This document shows, one piece after another, positions 9,004 to 16,884 of a stretch of 64,000 bases of DNA (positions are counted from its first letter, which is position 1; every line of letters begins with the position of its first letter). A program made the translations under genes and the position numbers. The stretch covers positions 78,606-142,605 of the forward strand of contig JBCBIY010000008.1 in assembly GCA_038523925.1 (NCBI GenBank), in the 5' to 3' direction. This stretch comes from JBCBWG01 sp038523925 (GTDB taxonomy: Bacteria > Pseudomonadota > Alphaproteobacteria > Rhizobiales > Hyphomicrobiaceae). The notes beneath the pieces are model-generated. The model was given only the letters and a program-made list of their open reading frames with translations. It was not told the origin of the DNA and searched no databases.

Positions 9004-9646
9004 CGCGCCCCTCCGCTGTTGGGCCGCGGCCGAGGCCGTAGTTGAAGCTCACGGAAATCCGCAATTCGTCGCTCTCGTTGGTCGGCACGTCGTGGCGCAG
9101 CCAGCTTTCCCAGAGCAGGACGTCACCAGCTTTCGGCTTTACTGTAAGAAACGGTCGATGCGCAGACGGCGCTGACGCCCGCCGCTGCGGCGCTGCCATC
9201 ATCATGGCATGGCGCGGGTCCTCAAACCGGATCGCGTTGGTACCCTTGGGCAGGCTCACGTAGTACGTGCCGCTGACGACCGAATGCGGATGCAGGTGCG
9301 CTGCGTGATGGCCGCCAGGTGCCAGCAGGTTGACCCACAGGCTGTCGAGCGCGAGCACGTCGCCGCCCAGATCGAAATGAACCGCGTCCGCGAAGGCCGC
9401 CACGTGCACATCGAGCGCATCTTTCAACGCCTGAAACTCCGGAAACCTCCAGGGCAGGTCATTGAGCGACGCATACGATGTGTAGCCGCCATAGTCGTGG
9501 GCCTCCGACCAACTGAGACCGGCCTCGTCGTCTTGCCCGAGCGACATGGCAAGGGCTGCGAGCGCCTCATTCCGCGCAGCCGTACCGCGCGGGAAGAGCC
9601 GCGCACGGTAGATGGTCGTCGGGAAAACGTGGTCTATCGTTGTCAT
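8996..9646 (-). CDS. TIGR02466-type putative 2OG-Fe(II) oxygenase
   Basis: A 216-residue protein of the TIGR02466 family, putative 2-oxoglutarate/Fe(II) oxygenases. Signature stretches are HVFPTTIYRARL at the N-terminus, SLWVNLLAPGGHHAAHLHPHS with the likely iron-binding His residues, SGTYYVSLPKGTNAIRFEDPR, and a distal LLWESWLRHDVP...RISVSFNY segment supplying a His and the 2OG-binding Arg. The substrate is unknown for the family. It is coupled to trhO by an 8-bp overlap. Both products would use molecular oxygen, which may be coincidence. Confidence 0.85.
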   Translation of the reverse strand: MTTIDHVFPTTIYRARLFPRGTAARNEALAALAMSLGQDDEAGLSWSEAHDYGGYTSYASLNDLPWRFPEFQALKDALDVHVAAFADAVHFDLGGDVLALDSLWVNLLAPGGHHAAHLHPHSVVSGTYYVSLPKGTNAIRFEDPRHAMMMAAPQRRASAPSAHRPFLTVKPKAGDVLLWESWLRHDVPTNESDELRISVSFNYGLGRGPTAEGRDA

Positions 9647-9702
9647 GGCCAGCCCGGTACGCGGTGGGGCGCGGCGAGGTCAAGCGGGGATGGGAGTGAG
9701 CG

Positions 9703-10305
9703 ATGCACGAGACGGCTGAGGCTGAGGATGCGGGTCGCGCCGTGCGCCGACCGCGGGTCTACCTTGCGGGGCCCGATGTATTCCTGCCTGACCCGATGGC
9801 GGCGGGCCGCGCGAAAGTCCGGCGCGCGGACGCTCATGGCTTGGATGGCGTGTTTCCGCTCGATGCCGCGCTCGAACTCGATGGCCTTGCGCCGGACGAG
9901 AAAGCGCGTCGGATCGCGCTCGCCAATGAAGCACTGATGCGCTCGTGCGATGCGGCCATCGCAAACGCCTGCCCCTTCCGCGGCGTCTCGATGGATTCGG
10001 GGACAGCATTTGAGGTCGGCTTCATGCGCGCGCTTGGACGGCCGGTTGTCGGCTACACCCATACGGCCGTGCCGTTCGCAGACCGTTCGCGGGCGTTTCG
10101 TGACCGCGCGCAGCTCACCTTTGACTATGACGGCCCTGACCTTGAGATCGAAGACTTCGGCCTCGCCGAGAACCTCATGATCACGGTTGCCATGGGCGAA
10201 AGCGGTTTGCCGATGGTTGTCGGCCGCGACACCGTTGCCGCAGACGGGATCATTGCAGCGGACGCGTTCGAGGCCTGCCTCACGTGGCTCGCCGCAACGC
10301 TCTGA
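9703..10305 (+). CDS. Nucleoside 2-deoxyribosyltransferase
   Basis: A 200-residue member of the nucleoside 2-deoxyribosyltransferase family, which swaps bases on 2-deoxyribonucleosides or hydrolyses nucleotide glycosidic bonds. The N-terminal RVYLAGPDVFLPDP matches the family's substrate loop. The central SMDSGTAFEVGFMRALGRPV contains the expected catalytic Glu. A GGGAG stretch lies just before the ATG. The gene is divergent from the 2OG-oxygenase-like gene with a 56-bp gap. Whether it acts on deoxynucleosides or on nucleoside monophosphates (DNPH1-like) cannot be told. Confidence 0.85.
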   Translation: MHETAEAEDAGRAVRRPRVYLAGPDVFLPDPMAAGRAKVRRADAHGLDGVFPLDAALELDGLAPDEKARRIALANEALMRSCDAAIANACPFRGVSMDSGTAFEVGFMRALGRPVVGYTHTAVPFADRSRAFRDRAQLTFDYDGPDLEIEDFGLAENLMITVAMGESGLPMVVGRDTVAADGIIAADAFEACLTWLAATL

Positions 10306-10388
10306 CCGATCAGCGCTCGCCGCACGCTTTCATCTCGCCCCCAACCCCTCTAAGTCTTCGCAAGACCTTCTACACCCGGGACCGACGC

Positions 10389-10805
10389 ATGACCGCCGAC
10401 GCGACGCGCGACCTCATCCAGCGCTACTACGATGCCTTTAACGCAGGCGACACCGACGCCATGCTCGCGCTCGTCAGCGACACCATCATCCACGACGTCA
10501 ACCAAGGTGGCGAACGGCGGATCGGCAAGGAGCGCTTTCAAGCGTTCAATGCACGCATGACGTATCACTACGAGGAAGCGCTGAGCGACCTCGTCATCTT
10601 CGTCAACGACGACGGCACGCGGGCCGCCGCCGAGTTCAACGTCAACGGCACCTACCGCATGACCGAAGATGGCCTGCCACCGGCGCGCGACCAGACCTAT
10701 CAGCTCCCAGCCGGCACGTTCTTCGCGGTCGCTGACGGCAAGATCACGCGCGTGACGACCTACTACAATCTGACTGACTGGATTACGCAGGTGAGCGAGA
10801 TCTAA
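10389..10805 (+). CDS. SnoaL/NTF2-like protein (ketosteroid isomerase-related)
   Basis: A 138-residue NTF2-fold protein of the SnoaL-like group. It opens with the typical helix (TRDLIQRYYDAFNAGDTDAMLALVSD), continues IIHDVNQGGERRIGKERFQAF, and ends with DGKITRVTTYYN. The start is taken at ATG 10389, where homology begins; an upstream in-frame ATG at 10284 lies inside the preceding gene. It sits between the deoxyribosyltransferase and a GNAT gene on the same strand. The reaction is unknown; such proteins act as isomerases, hydratases or ligand binders. Confidence 0.8.
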   Translation: MTADATRDLIQRYYDAFNAGDTDAMLALVSDTIIHDVNQGGERRIGKERFQAFNARMTYHYEEALSDLVIFVNDDGTRAAAEFNVNGTYRMTEDGLPPARDQTYQLPAGTFFAVADGKITRVTTYYNLTDWITQVSEI

Positions 10806-10831
10806 CGCTCAGAGATCACGGGCGGCACGGC

Positions 10832-11473
10832 ATGGCGACCGGCGGCATTGAAATTGTCCGGCTCACCGGGGGTGAGGCGAGCGCTGCGATCCCGGACCTG
10901 TCGCGCCTGCGCTGCGAAGTCTTCCGCGCCTGGCCGTATCTCTATGAGGGGACCGCTCAGTCTGAGGCGGACTACCTCGGCGCCTTCATCGAGGCCGACG
11001 ACGCCATCATTATCGCAGCCCGCGAGGGCGACGCGATCATAGGAGCCGCGACCGCCTCGCCGCTGATGAGCCACACGCCGGAGTTCGGGCCCTTGTTCGC
11101 GGCGCACGGCATCGCACCCGATGGCGTGTTCTATTGCGGCGAGAGCGTGCTGCTTGAAGACTACCGCGGCCGCGGCATCGGGCACGCATTCTTCGACAAG
11201 CGAGAAGCCGCCGGCCGCGACCTCGGCGCCGCGCGCGGGCAAGCGTTCACGCACTTCGCGTTCTGCGGCGTCATCCGCTCTGACGATGACCCACGCCGCC
11301 CGGCCACCTACCGGCCGCTCGATGCGTTCTGGCGCAAGCGCGGATATCAGCCGGTCGCGGGCATGGTCGGCGCGTATCCCTGGCGCGAGATCGGCGACAC
11401 GGCCGAGACCGATCACCCGATGCAATTCTGGCTGCGCCCCGCTTCAGCCGACCTAAAACCGAACGCCGGTTAG
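10832..11473 (+). CDS. GNAT family N-acetyltransferase
   Basis: A 213-residue GNAT-fold protein. It has the N-terminal LSRLRCEVFRAWPYLYEG segment, a central sheet (FYCGESVLLEDYRGRGIGHAFFDKRE) with the acetyl-CoA pyrophosphate loop R-G-R-G-I-G-H, and a C-terminal FWRKRGYQPV strand and helix. The subfamily with an RxxVFxxWPYLYxG motif is common in proteobacteria, but its acceptor is not characterised to my knowledge. It lies 26 bp after the SnoaL-like gene. Its stop codon overlaps a candidate CtrA site for the following TadG-like gene. Confidence 0.85.
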   Translation: MATGGIEIVRLTGGEASAAIPDLSRLRCEVFRAWPYLYEGTAQSEADYLGAFIEADDAIIIAAREGDAIIGAATASPLMSHTPEFGPLFAAHGIAPDGVFYCGESVLLEDYRGRGIGHAFFDKREAAGRDLGAARGQAFTHFAFCGVIRSDDDPRRPATYRPLDAFWRKRGYQPVAGMVGAYPWREIGDTAETDHPMQFWLRPASADLKPNAG

Positions 11474-11484
11474 CAATCCGTTAA
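11470..11484. promoter_or_regulatory. Candidate CtrA site upstream of the TadG-like gene
   Basis: TTAG, seven bases, then TTAA, 71 bp before the TadG-like start. It is one mismatch from the CtrA consensus TTAA-N7-TTAA and overlaps the stop codon of the GNAT gene. CtrA controls pilus genes in several alphaproteobacteria. Confidence 0.35.
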
Positions 11485-11554
11485 GCGAACCCCTGGACGA
11501 TTGCGGCGTAGGCGTTGCGACGCCCGCCACCGATGCCGCTCAGGGGAATGGCCG

Positions 11555-13114
11555 ATGCGCTTGTTCGCTCGTTTTCGGAAAGATCAACGCGGTATCGTCG
11601 CGCCGACCGTCGCGATCGTCTTCGTTGCGCTCGCAGGCTTCGTCGGCCTGGCGCTCGATTACGGCCGCGCGACCGCGCTGCAAACCGAGATGCAGCGCTT
11701 TGCTGACGCCGTCGTCATTCAGGCCGCGCGCACGCTGACGACAACCGGCGATGCGAGTAAGGCGGAGACAGCGGCCGCGGCGCATCTCAACGGGCTGCTG
11801 ACCGCCAACAATCACTCCGTTGCCGGCGACGCCAGCAACGCAGGCCCCGCCAATGGCGCAATTGAAGCCACCATCAGCGTGGGCGGTTCGAGCGGCGTCG
11901 TCACCGCCGTTCTCAAGACCAAGTCGGCTGCGCCCTTCATGTCGTTCTTCGGGCGCGACGGCGTCGACATCGACGTCACCAGTGAGGCGCGCACGTCAAC
12001 CAAGGTCCTCGACATCGCACTCATGGTCGACACGACCGGTTCGATGGGCTGGTCGGACAACACGGTTCCTGGAAGCCAGGGGGGCGATGGCACGCGCATG
12101 GGCGCGATGCGGGTTGCCGCGAAAGACCTGCTCAGCATCCTGATGCCAGCCGGCGACAACCCGAACATCCGTATGTCGGTGGTGCCGTTCTCCGAGCACG
12201 TGCACCTCGACCGCAAGTTCATGGCGCGCGTGACCGGCAAACCTGAGACCCGCACCGAGACCTATCAAGAGCGCGTCACGCGGACGACGCGAGAGCGGGT
12301 CTGCCGGCGCGAAAAGCAGCGGACGGGATGGCGCGGATACTGCCAGCGCTACTGGTACAACAAGCCAAGTTGCTACCGGACCCGTGAGCGCTGCAGCAAC
12401 GAGAACGTCACGCGCACGACCCTCGAGACGCGTACGCGCACGCTCTATCTGAAGACGTGCCTTTCCGAACGGACCGGCAGCATCACATCAACCGACGATG
12501 CGCCAACAACCGGCTTTCCCGATCCGGGCTATACGACGAACGCATCTGAGGCATGCGCGCTTCCCGCCGCACCGATACAGCCGCTCACCAACAGCAAAAC
12601 GACGCTGGATGCGAAAATCTCGAGCCTGACCGACCCATCCGGTGGCACGGCCGGCCACCTTGGAACGGCATGGTCGTGGTACACGATCTCGCCGAACTTC
12701 GCGTCGGTTTGGGAGGCAAGCCAGCGCCCGCTTGACTACGCCGATGGCCGCGCGATGAAGGCGGTCGTGCTGATGACGGATGGCGACTACACGCTGCATC
12801 ACGGCGATCGCTACTGCAACGGCCGCGACCCCTGCAGCCGCGCGCGCCAGGATGCCCGTGCGCTCTGCACCGCCATGAAGGCTGAAGACAAGAACGTGAT
12901 GGTTTTTGCCGTCGGGTTCGGTCTCGTCAACAGCGACCGCCCGCAGCCACACCCAAGCACGCTGCCTGAAGGCGATGCGCGCCGCGTGCTCTACGATTGC
13001 GCCGGCGAAGGCCGCTACTTCTTCCCCTATGACGGCAACGCTTTGCGTCAAGCCTTCCGCGATATCGGTACCGCGCTTGCTGCCGCACAGGGCCAGGTGA
13101 CGCTGACGAACTGA
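11555..13114 (+). CDS. TadG-like pilus protein with von Willebrand A domain
   Basis: A 519-residue secreted or membrane-anchored protein. The N-terminus (RFRKDQRGIVAPTVAIVFVALAG) is the TadE/TadG-type leader: a basic patch, a Gly and one TM helix. A von Willebrand A domain follows, with the metal-site motif D-T-T-G-S-M-G at 159-165 and later AVVLMTDGDYT and VMVFAVGFG. Residues about 230-305 form an unusual Arg-, Tyr- and Cys-rich insertion (Cys at 250, 263, 273, 280 and 302). TadG proteins belong to the tight-adherence pilus system; no other tad genes are in the window. The start is ATG 11555, behind AGGGGAATGG. Confidence 0.85.
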   Translation: MRLFARFRKDQRGIVAPTVAIVFVALAGFVGLALDYGRATALQTEMQRFADAVVIQAARTLTTTGDASKAETAAAAHLNGLLTANNHSVAGDASNAGPANGAIEATISVGGSSGVVTAVLKTKSAAPFMSFFGRDGVDIDVTSEARTSTKVLDIALMVDTTGSMGWSDNTVPGSQGGDGTRMGAMRVAAKDLLSILMPAGDNPNIRMSVVPFSEHVHLDRKFMARVTGKPETRTETYQERVTRTTRERVCRREKQRTGWRGYCQRYWYNKPSCYRTRERCSNENVTRTTLETRTRTLYLKTCLSERTGSITSTDDAPTTGFPDPGYTTNASEACALPAAPIQPLTNSKTTLDAKISSLTDPSGGTAGHLGTAWSWYTISPNFASVWEASQRPLDYADGRAMKAVVLMTDGDYTLHHGDRYCNGRDPCSRARQDARALCTAMKAEDKNVMVFAVGFGLVNSDRPQPHPSTLPEGDARRVLYDCAGEGRYFFPYDGNALRQAFRDIGTALAAAQGQVTLTN

Positions 13115-13148
13115 CGCTTGAGGGTTCGCGCCCGGGGAAGGCGGCGCA

Positions 13149-13916
13149 TCACGCCCCGTCGGCAAGCGCTTCGAGCAGGCCGCGGGAGGCGTCATCGGCG
13201 GGGAACATTAGTTCGATTTTCAGCTCAGCCAACCCGGCATCCTGCGCTGACGTAAACTCTGATATCACCGAGAACAACGCGAGTTCCTGATCGTCGAGGC
13301 GAAGGCGCAGCGGCATGATCGGTGCGAGCGTATGCTCGGCCCCTCGGTTGAAGTCCGCCGCCTCTTCGCGCAGTCCAATGACCGCCTCATCAAGCACCGC
13401 GTCGCCGCCAAGCCGGCTGCTTTCGCGCCGCAAGCGCTCGCTCAGATGGCAGGCAACCTCCGGCCAGTTACAGACCGTTTGCCGGAGCAGACGTGCGTCC
13501 TGCAACGCCTGAAGAAGACTTTCGCCGGGAGTGACGCCAATCGCTGCGAGGATTGTACGCGCGGTCGCGTTTGCCATGGCGACATTCCAATGGCGATCAA
13601 CCGCGAACGCCGGATACGGCGCATGGCGCGTTAACATCCAATCGATGGCGCCAAGCACATGCGCCATGTCCTGCTCATCGAGCGGCCGCGCGACGTAGGC
13701 GGGTGCGAAGCCGGCTTCGAGCAAGAGCTGGTTGCGATCGGCAGCCGGGACCTCGAGGGCGCTCGTCAGATTGAGGACCATCGCGCGGCTGGGCTTGGAG
13801 CGCTCGGTCTCCAAAAACGCGACATGGCGCGACGACACACCGGCTGCAAGCGCCAGATCGAGCTGGCTCATCCGCCGCCTCCGCCGCCAATCCTTCAGCT
13901 CGTCTGCAAACGGCAT
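13149..13916 (-). CDS. XRE-family regulator with MmyB-like ligand domain
   Basis: A 255-residue transcriptional regulator. The N-terminal helix-turn-helix (residues about 5-65) reads LKDWRRRRRMSQLDLALAAGVSSRHVAFLETERSKPSR. The C-terminal domain has the MmyB-like pattern (WMLTRHAPYPAFAVDRHWNVAMANATA and, late, PIMPLRLRLDDQELALFSVISEF), probably a PAS-like fatty-acid or small-ligand sensor. It is alone on the minus strand, converging with the TadG-like gene, with glnD ending 155 bp upstream. A perfect 13-bp palindrome 83 bp before the start could be its own operator. Confidence 0.9.
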   Translation of the reverse strand: MPFADELKDWRRRRRMSQLDLALAAGVSSRHVAFLETERSKPSRAMVLNLTSALEVPAADRNQLLLEAGFAPAYVARPLDEQDMAHVLGAIDWMLTRHAPYPAFAVDRHWNVAMANATARTILAAIGVTPGESLLQALQDARLLRQTVCNWPEVACHLSERLRRESSRLGGDAVLDEAVIGLREEAADFNRGAEHTLAPIMPLRLRLDDQELALFSVISEFTSAQDAGLAELKIELMFPADDASRGLLEALADGA

Positions 13917-13998
13917 GCGGCCTCACGCGGCGAATCGGGTCGAGCCGACAGACGCGGCCCAATCCTGACTATTGCGCCAAGTTGGCAGGCGCCGCACC

Positions 13999-14011
13999 TA
14001 CCTCTGAGGTA
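13999..14011. promoter_or_regulatory. Palindrome, candidate operator for the XRE gene
   Basis: TACCTC-T-GAGGTA, a perfect inverted repeat with a single central base, in the 155-bp gap upstream of the XRE/MmyB-like gene and beyond the glnD stop. Autoregulation is the simplest reading. Confidence 0.35.
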
Positions 14012-14071
14012 ACCGCGCGCGACGCGGCAATTGCTTTCGCAGACCATCAGCCGCGAGCAAAGCCCAAGCGA

Positions 14072-16879
14072 TTAAACGTCCGATGTCGCCGGAATGCCGG
14101 GCGCCGGTGCGGCTGGTGGATCGCCCTCGGCTTCGTCGAGCACGGCGGTCACGGCCGTCGCGATCACCGCTTGCCGGTCCGGCGACGTGATCTTCTTGCC
14201 GAGCAAGTCGGTGATGTAGAAGACATCCCGCGCGCGCTCGCCAAACGTGGTGATGTGCGCGGACTGGATGTCGATCGAAAGGTCGGCAAGCGCGGTCGTC
14301 AGGTCGTAGAGCAGCCCCGGCCGATCGCGGCCTGAAACTTCGAGCACGGTGTACTGGTCCGACAGCTTGTTCGCGAACGCGACTTCTGGCGTGACATCGA
14401 AGGCGGCCATGCGGGTCTGCTGGCGGCCGGTGCGCGCTGCAAGCAGGTCAGCGAGCCGTACCTCGCCCCGCAACACGCGGCGGATCATCGTCGCGATACG
14501 CTCGGTTCGCCGCGTCTCGTCTTCCGCGTCGTCGAAGTCGCGCTTGAGTTGGAACGTGTCGATGACGAGCCCGTCGCGCATGGTCACGATCTGTGCGCCC
14601 ATGATGTTGGCACCCGCAGCCGCGCAGCAGCCCGCAAAGAGTGACAGCAGCCGCGCGTGGTTCGGCGCCGCCACCATCAGCTCCGTCATCTCAGTGAAGG
14701 CGTCGGTCTTGAACGTCGTGCCGATGCGGTCTTTGCGGTTTGCGATCGACTGGATGAGTTCGGCGTGTGCCCCCTGCGTCGCAAGGTCAGTGCGGCCCCA
14801 ATAGTCCGGATAGTGGCGCGCAGCATAGGCGGCGAACGCCTCGTCGTCCCAGGCCTCCAGCACGGCGCGCAATTGCGCCTTCGCAGCCGCAACACTGTCA
14901 TCGGCATCGCTGTCGTCCGGCCGGAGCACGCGGCTGGTGCTGTAGTAAAGCTCGCGAAGGAGTGCGCCTTTCCAGCCGTTCCAGGTGCCGGGCCCCACCG
15001 CGCGGATGTCGGCCACAGTCAGCAGCAACAGGAGCTTCAGTTGCTCCGTCGTCTCCACGATCGCGGCAAAGTCCTCGATCGTCTTTGGATCTGACAGGTC
15101 GCGGCTTTGCGAGACATTGCTCATCGTCAGGTGCTCGCGGACAAGCCAGACGCCGAGTTCGGTTTCCGCATCGTCGAGCAACAGCCGCTCGCAGATCGTC
15201 TGTGCGAGCCGCGCACCGAGCAGCGAGTGATCCTCCGGCCGGCCCTTGCCGATGTCGTGGATGAGCGCTGCGAGATAGAGCGCGCGCCGGTTCTTGATGG
15301 TCGGAAAGATCTCAGTCGAAAGCGGCAGTTCGTCTTGCGTCTGCCCGGCTTCGATCGCCTTCAGCTCGCCAACGGTTTTGAGCAGGTGCTCGTCGACCGT
15401 ATAATGATGATACATATTGAACTGCATCATCGAGGTGACGGTCCGGAACTCGGGCATGTAGGCTGCAAGAAGGCCCGCGCTGTGCATCCGGCTCAGGATT
15501 GCCTCGGCCGCCTTCGCTTCCGACAACAGCTCCATAAAAATCGAAGCCGGCTCGGGCGCGCGGCGCACGTCGTCGGTTACCAGCCGCAATGCCCGGCCAA
15601 TCGCGCGGAAGGCTTCCGGGTGAAACAGCGAACCGGTCTCGTTCGCCGTCTTAAAAATGCGAAACATCGCGAGCGGGTCGCGTTTGAAGAGATCGGGATC
15701 AACCGGTTCGACGCGGCCATTTTCGATGCGGAACTCGGTCGTTTGGCGGACGCGGCGGCGTGTCACCCAGTTGACGGGGTTGAAGAGTTCATCAAGCCGC
15801 GGCGTGGCTTTGAGTTGTTGAAACTCAAGCGCCGTCGCAACCGTTCGCGTCAGATCGCCGACGTCCTTCGCGATCAGGAAGTAGTGCTTCATGAAGCGCT
15901 CGACGGCCTGAAGGCCCTTTGCTTCGCGATAGCCCAGCCGCTCTGCCATCTCGCGCTGATACTCGAAGGCGAGGCGCTCTTCGGCGCGCCCGGTCAGGAA
16001 ATGAAGATGACACCGCACCGTCCAGAGGAAGTCCTCGCAGCGGCGGAAGGTGGTCATCTCGCTCTTCAAGAAGACGCCTTTCTCGACGGCGTCGGTGCCG
16101 GGCTCGTTGCCGGTCAGATACTTTGCGAGCCAATGCAGCGTATGGAGGTCGCGCAGTCCCCCTTTCCCGTCTTTGATGTTCGGCTCAACGAGAAAGCGGC
16201 TACGGCCGGCGCGGACATGCCGGCTCTCGCGCTCTTTCATCTTCGCATCGACGAACGCGCGCGCCGACTGCTTCGACACATCGGCCCAAAACGCTTCATT
16301 GTATTCGCGGCTGAGCTGCCAGTCGCCGACGACAAATCGCGAGTCGACCAGCGCTGAACGGATCGTCATATCCGTTGCTGAAAGCTTGATGCACTGGTCA
16401 ATCGAGCGTGTCGCGTGGCCGACCTTCAGCCCCATATCCCACAGCAGGTAGAGGATGAACTCAGCAATGCTCTCGGCCCAAGGGCACTTCTTGTGTGGCA
16501 ACAGAAACAAGAGATCGATGTCGGAGCCCGGCGCGAGCAAGCCGCGGCCGTAGCCGCCCGTCGCGATGACTGCGACGCGCTCCGTCGTGCCGTCGGATGC
16601 GGGTTGATAGATGTGCGCGCAGGCGTAGCCGTAGAGACCCGCGATGAGCCGGTCCATGGTCTCAGACAGGAACGCCGCGCACGCCCGGCCATCGCCGGTC
16701 CGCATGAGGTCCTCTTCTGCGAATGTGCGCGCGTCTGCGTTGAGCTGCTTGATCAAGCTCAGGACCTGCGGCCGTGCCTTCGTCGCATCGCCGCCCGCTT
16801 GGTGAAACAGAAGCGTCAGCCGCGCCTCAAGCGCCTCCGGCTCGATCGGCGCAACCGACAACGGTTCGTAGGTATCCAT
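14072..16879 (-). CDS. glnD: Bifunctional PII uridylyltransferase/uridylyl-removing enzyme GlnD
   Basis: GlnD adds UMP to PII proteins when glutamine is low and removes it when glutamine is high, so it is the primary nitrogen sensor. The 935-residue protein has the nucleotidyltransferase motif GGYGRGLLAPGSDIDLLFL, an HD domain (LAALIHDIGKG, DHSLLGARLA), and two C-terminal ACT domains (around VTMRDGLVIDTF and VLEVSGRDRPGLLYDLT). I take ATG 16879, with GGAG 10 bases upstream. A TTG at 16888 would instead overlap the mutS stop. It directly follows mutS, as in many Hyphomicrobiales. Confidence 0.97.
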   Translation of the reverse strand: MDTYEPLSVAPIEPEALEARLTLLFHQAGGDATKARPQVLSLIKQLNADARTFAEEDLMRTGDGRACAAFLSETMDRLIAGLYGYACAHIYQPASDGTTERVAVIATGGYGRGLLAPGSDIDLLFLLPHKKCPWAESIAEFILYLLWDMGLKVGHATRSIDQCIKLSATDMTIRSALVDSRFVVGDWQLSREYNEAFWADVSKQSARAFVDAKMKERESRHVRAGRSRFLVEPNIKDGKGGLRDLHTLHWLAKYLTGNEPGTDAVEKGVFLKSEMTTFRRCEDFLWTVRCHLHFLTGRAEERLAFEYQREMAERLGYREAKGLQAVERFMKHYFLIAKDVGDLTRTVATALEFQQLKATPRLDELFNPVNWVTRRRVRQTTEFRIENGRVEPVDPDLFKRDPLAMFRIFKTANETGSLFHPEAFRAIGRALRLVTDDVRRAPEPASIFMELLSEAKAAEAILSRMHSAGLLAAYMPEFRTVTSMMQFNMYHHYTVDEHLLKTVGELKAIEAGQTQDELPLSTEIFPTIKNRRALYLAALIHDIGKGRPEDHSLLGARLAQTICERLLLDDAETELGVWLVREHLTMSNVSQSRDLSDPKTIEDFAAIVETTEQLKLLLLLTVADIRAVGPGTWNGWKGALLRELYYSTSRVLRPDDSDADDSVAAAKAQLRAVLEAWDDEAFAAYAARHYPDYWGRTDLATQGAHAELIQSIANRKDRIGTTFKTDAFTEMTELMVAAPNHARLLSLFAGCCAAAGANIMGAQIVTMRDGLVIDTFQLKRDFDDAEDETRRTERIATMIRRVLRGEVRLADLLAARTGRQQTRMAAFDVTPEVAFANKLSDQYTVLEVSGRDRPGLLYDLTTALADLSIDIQSAHITTFGERARDVFYITDLLGKKITSPDRQAVIATAVTAVLDEAEGDPPAAPAPGIPATSDV

Positions 16880-16884
16880 AAGCC

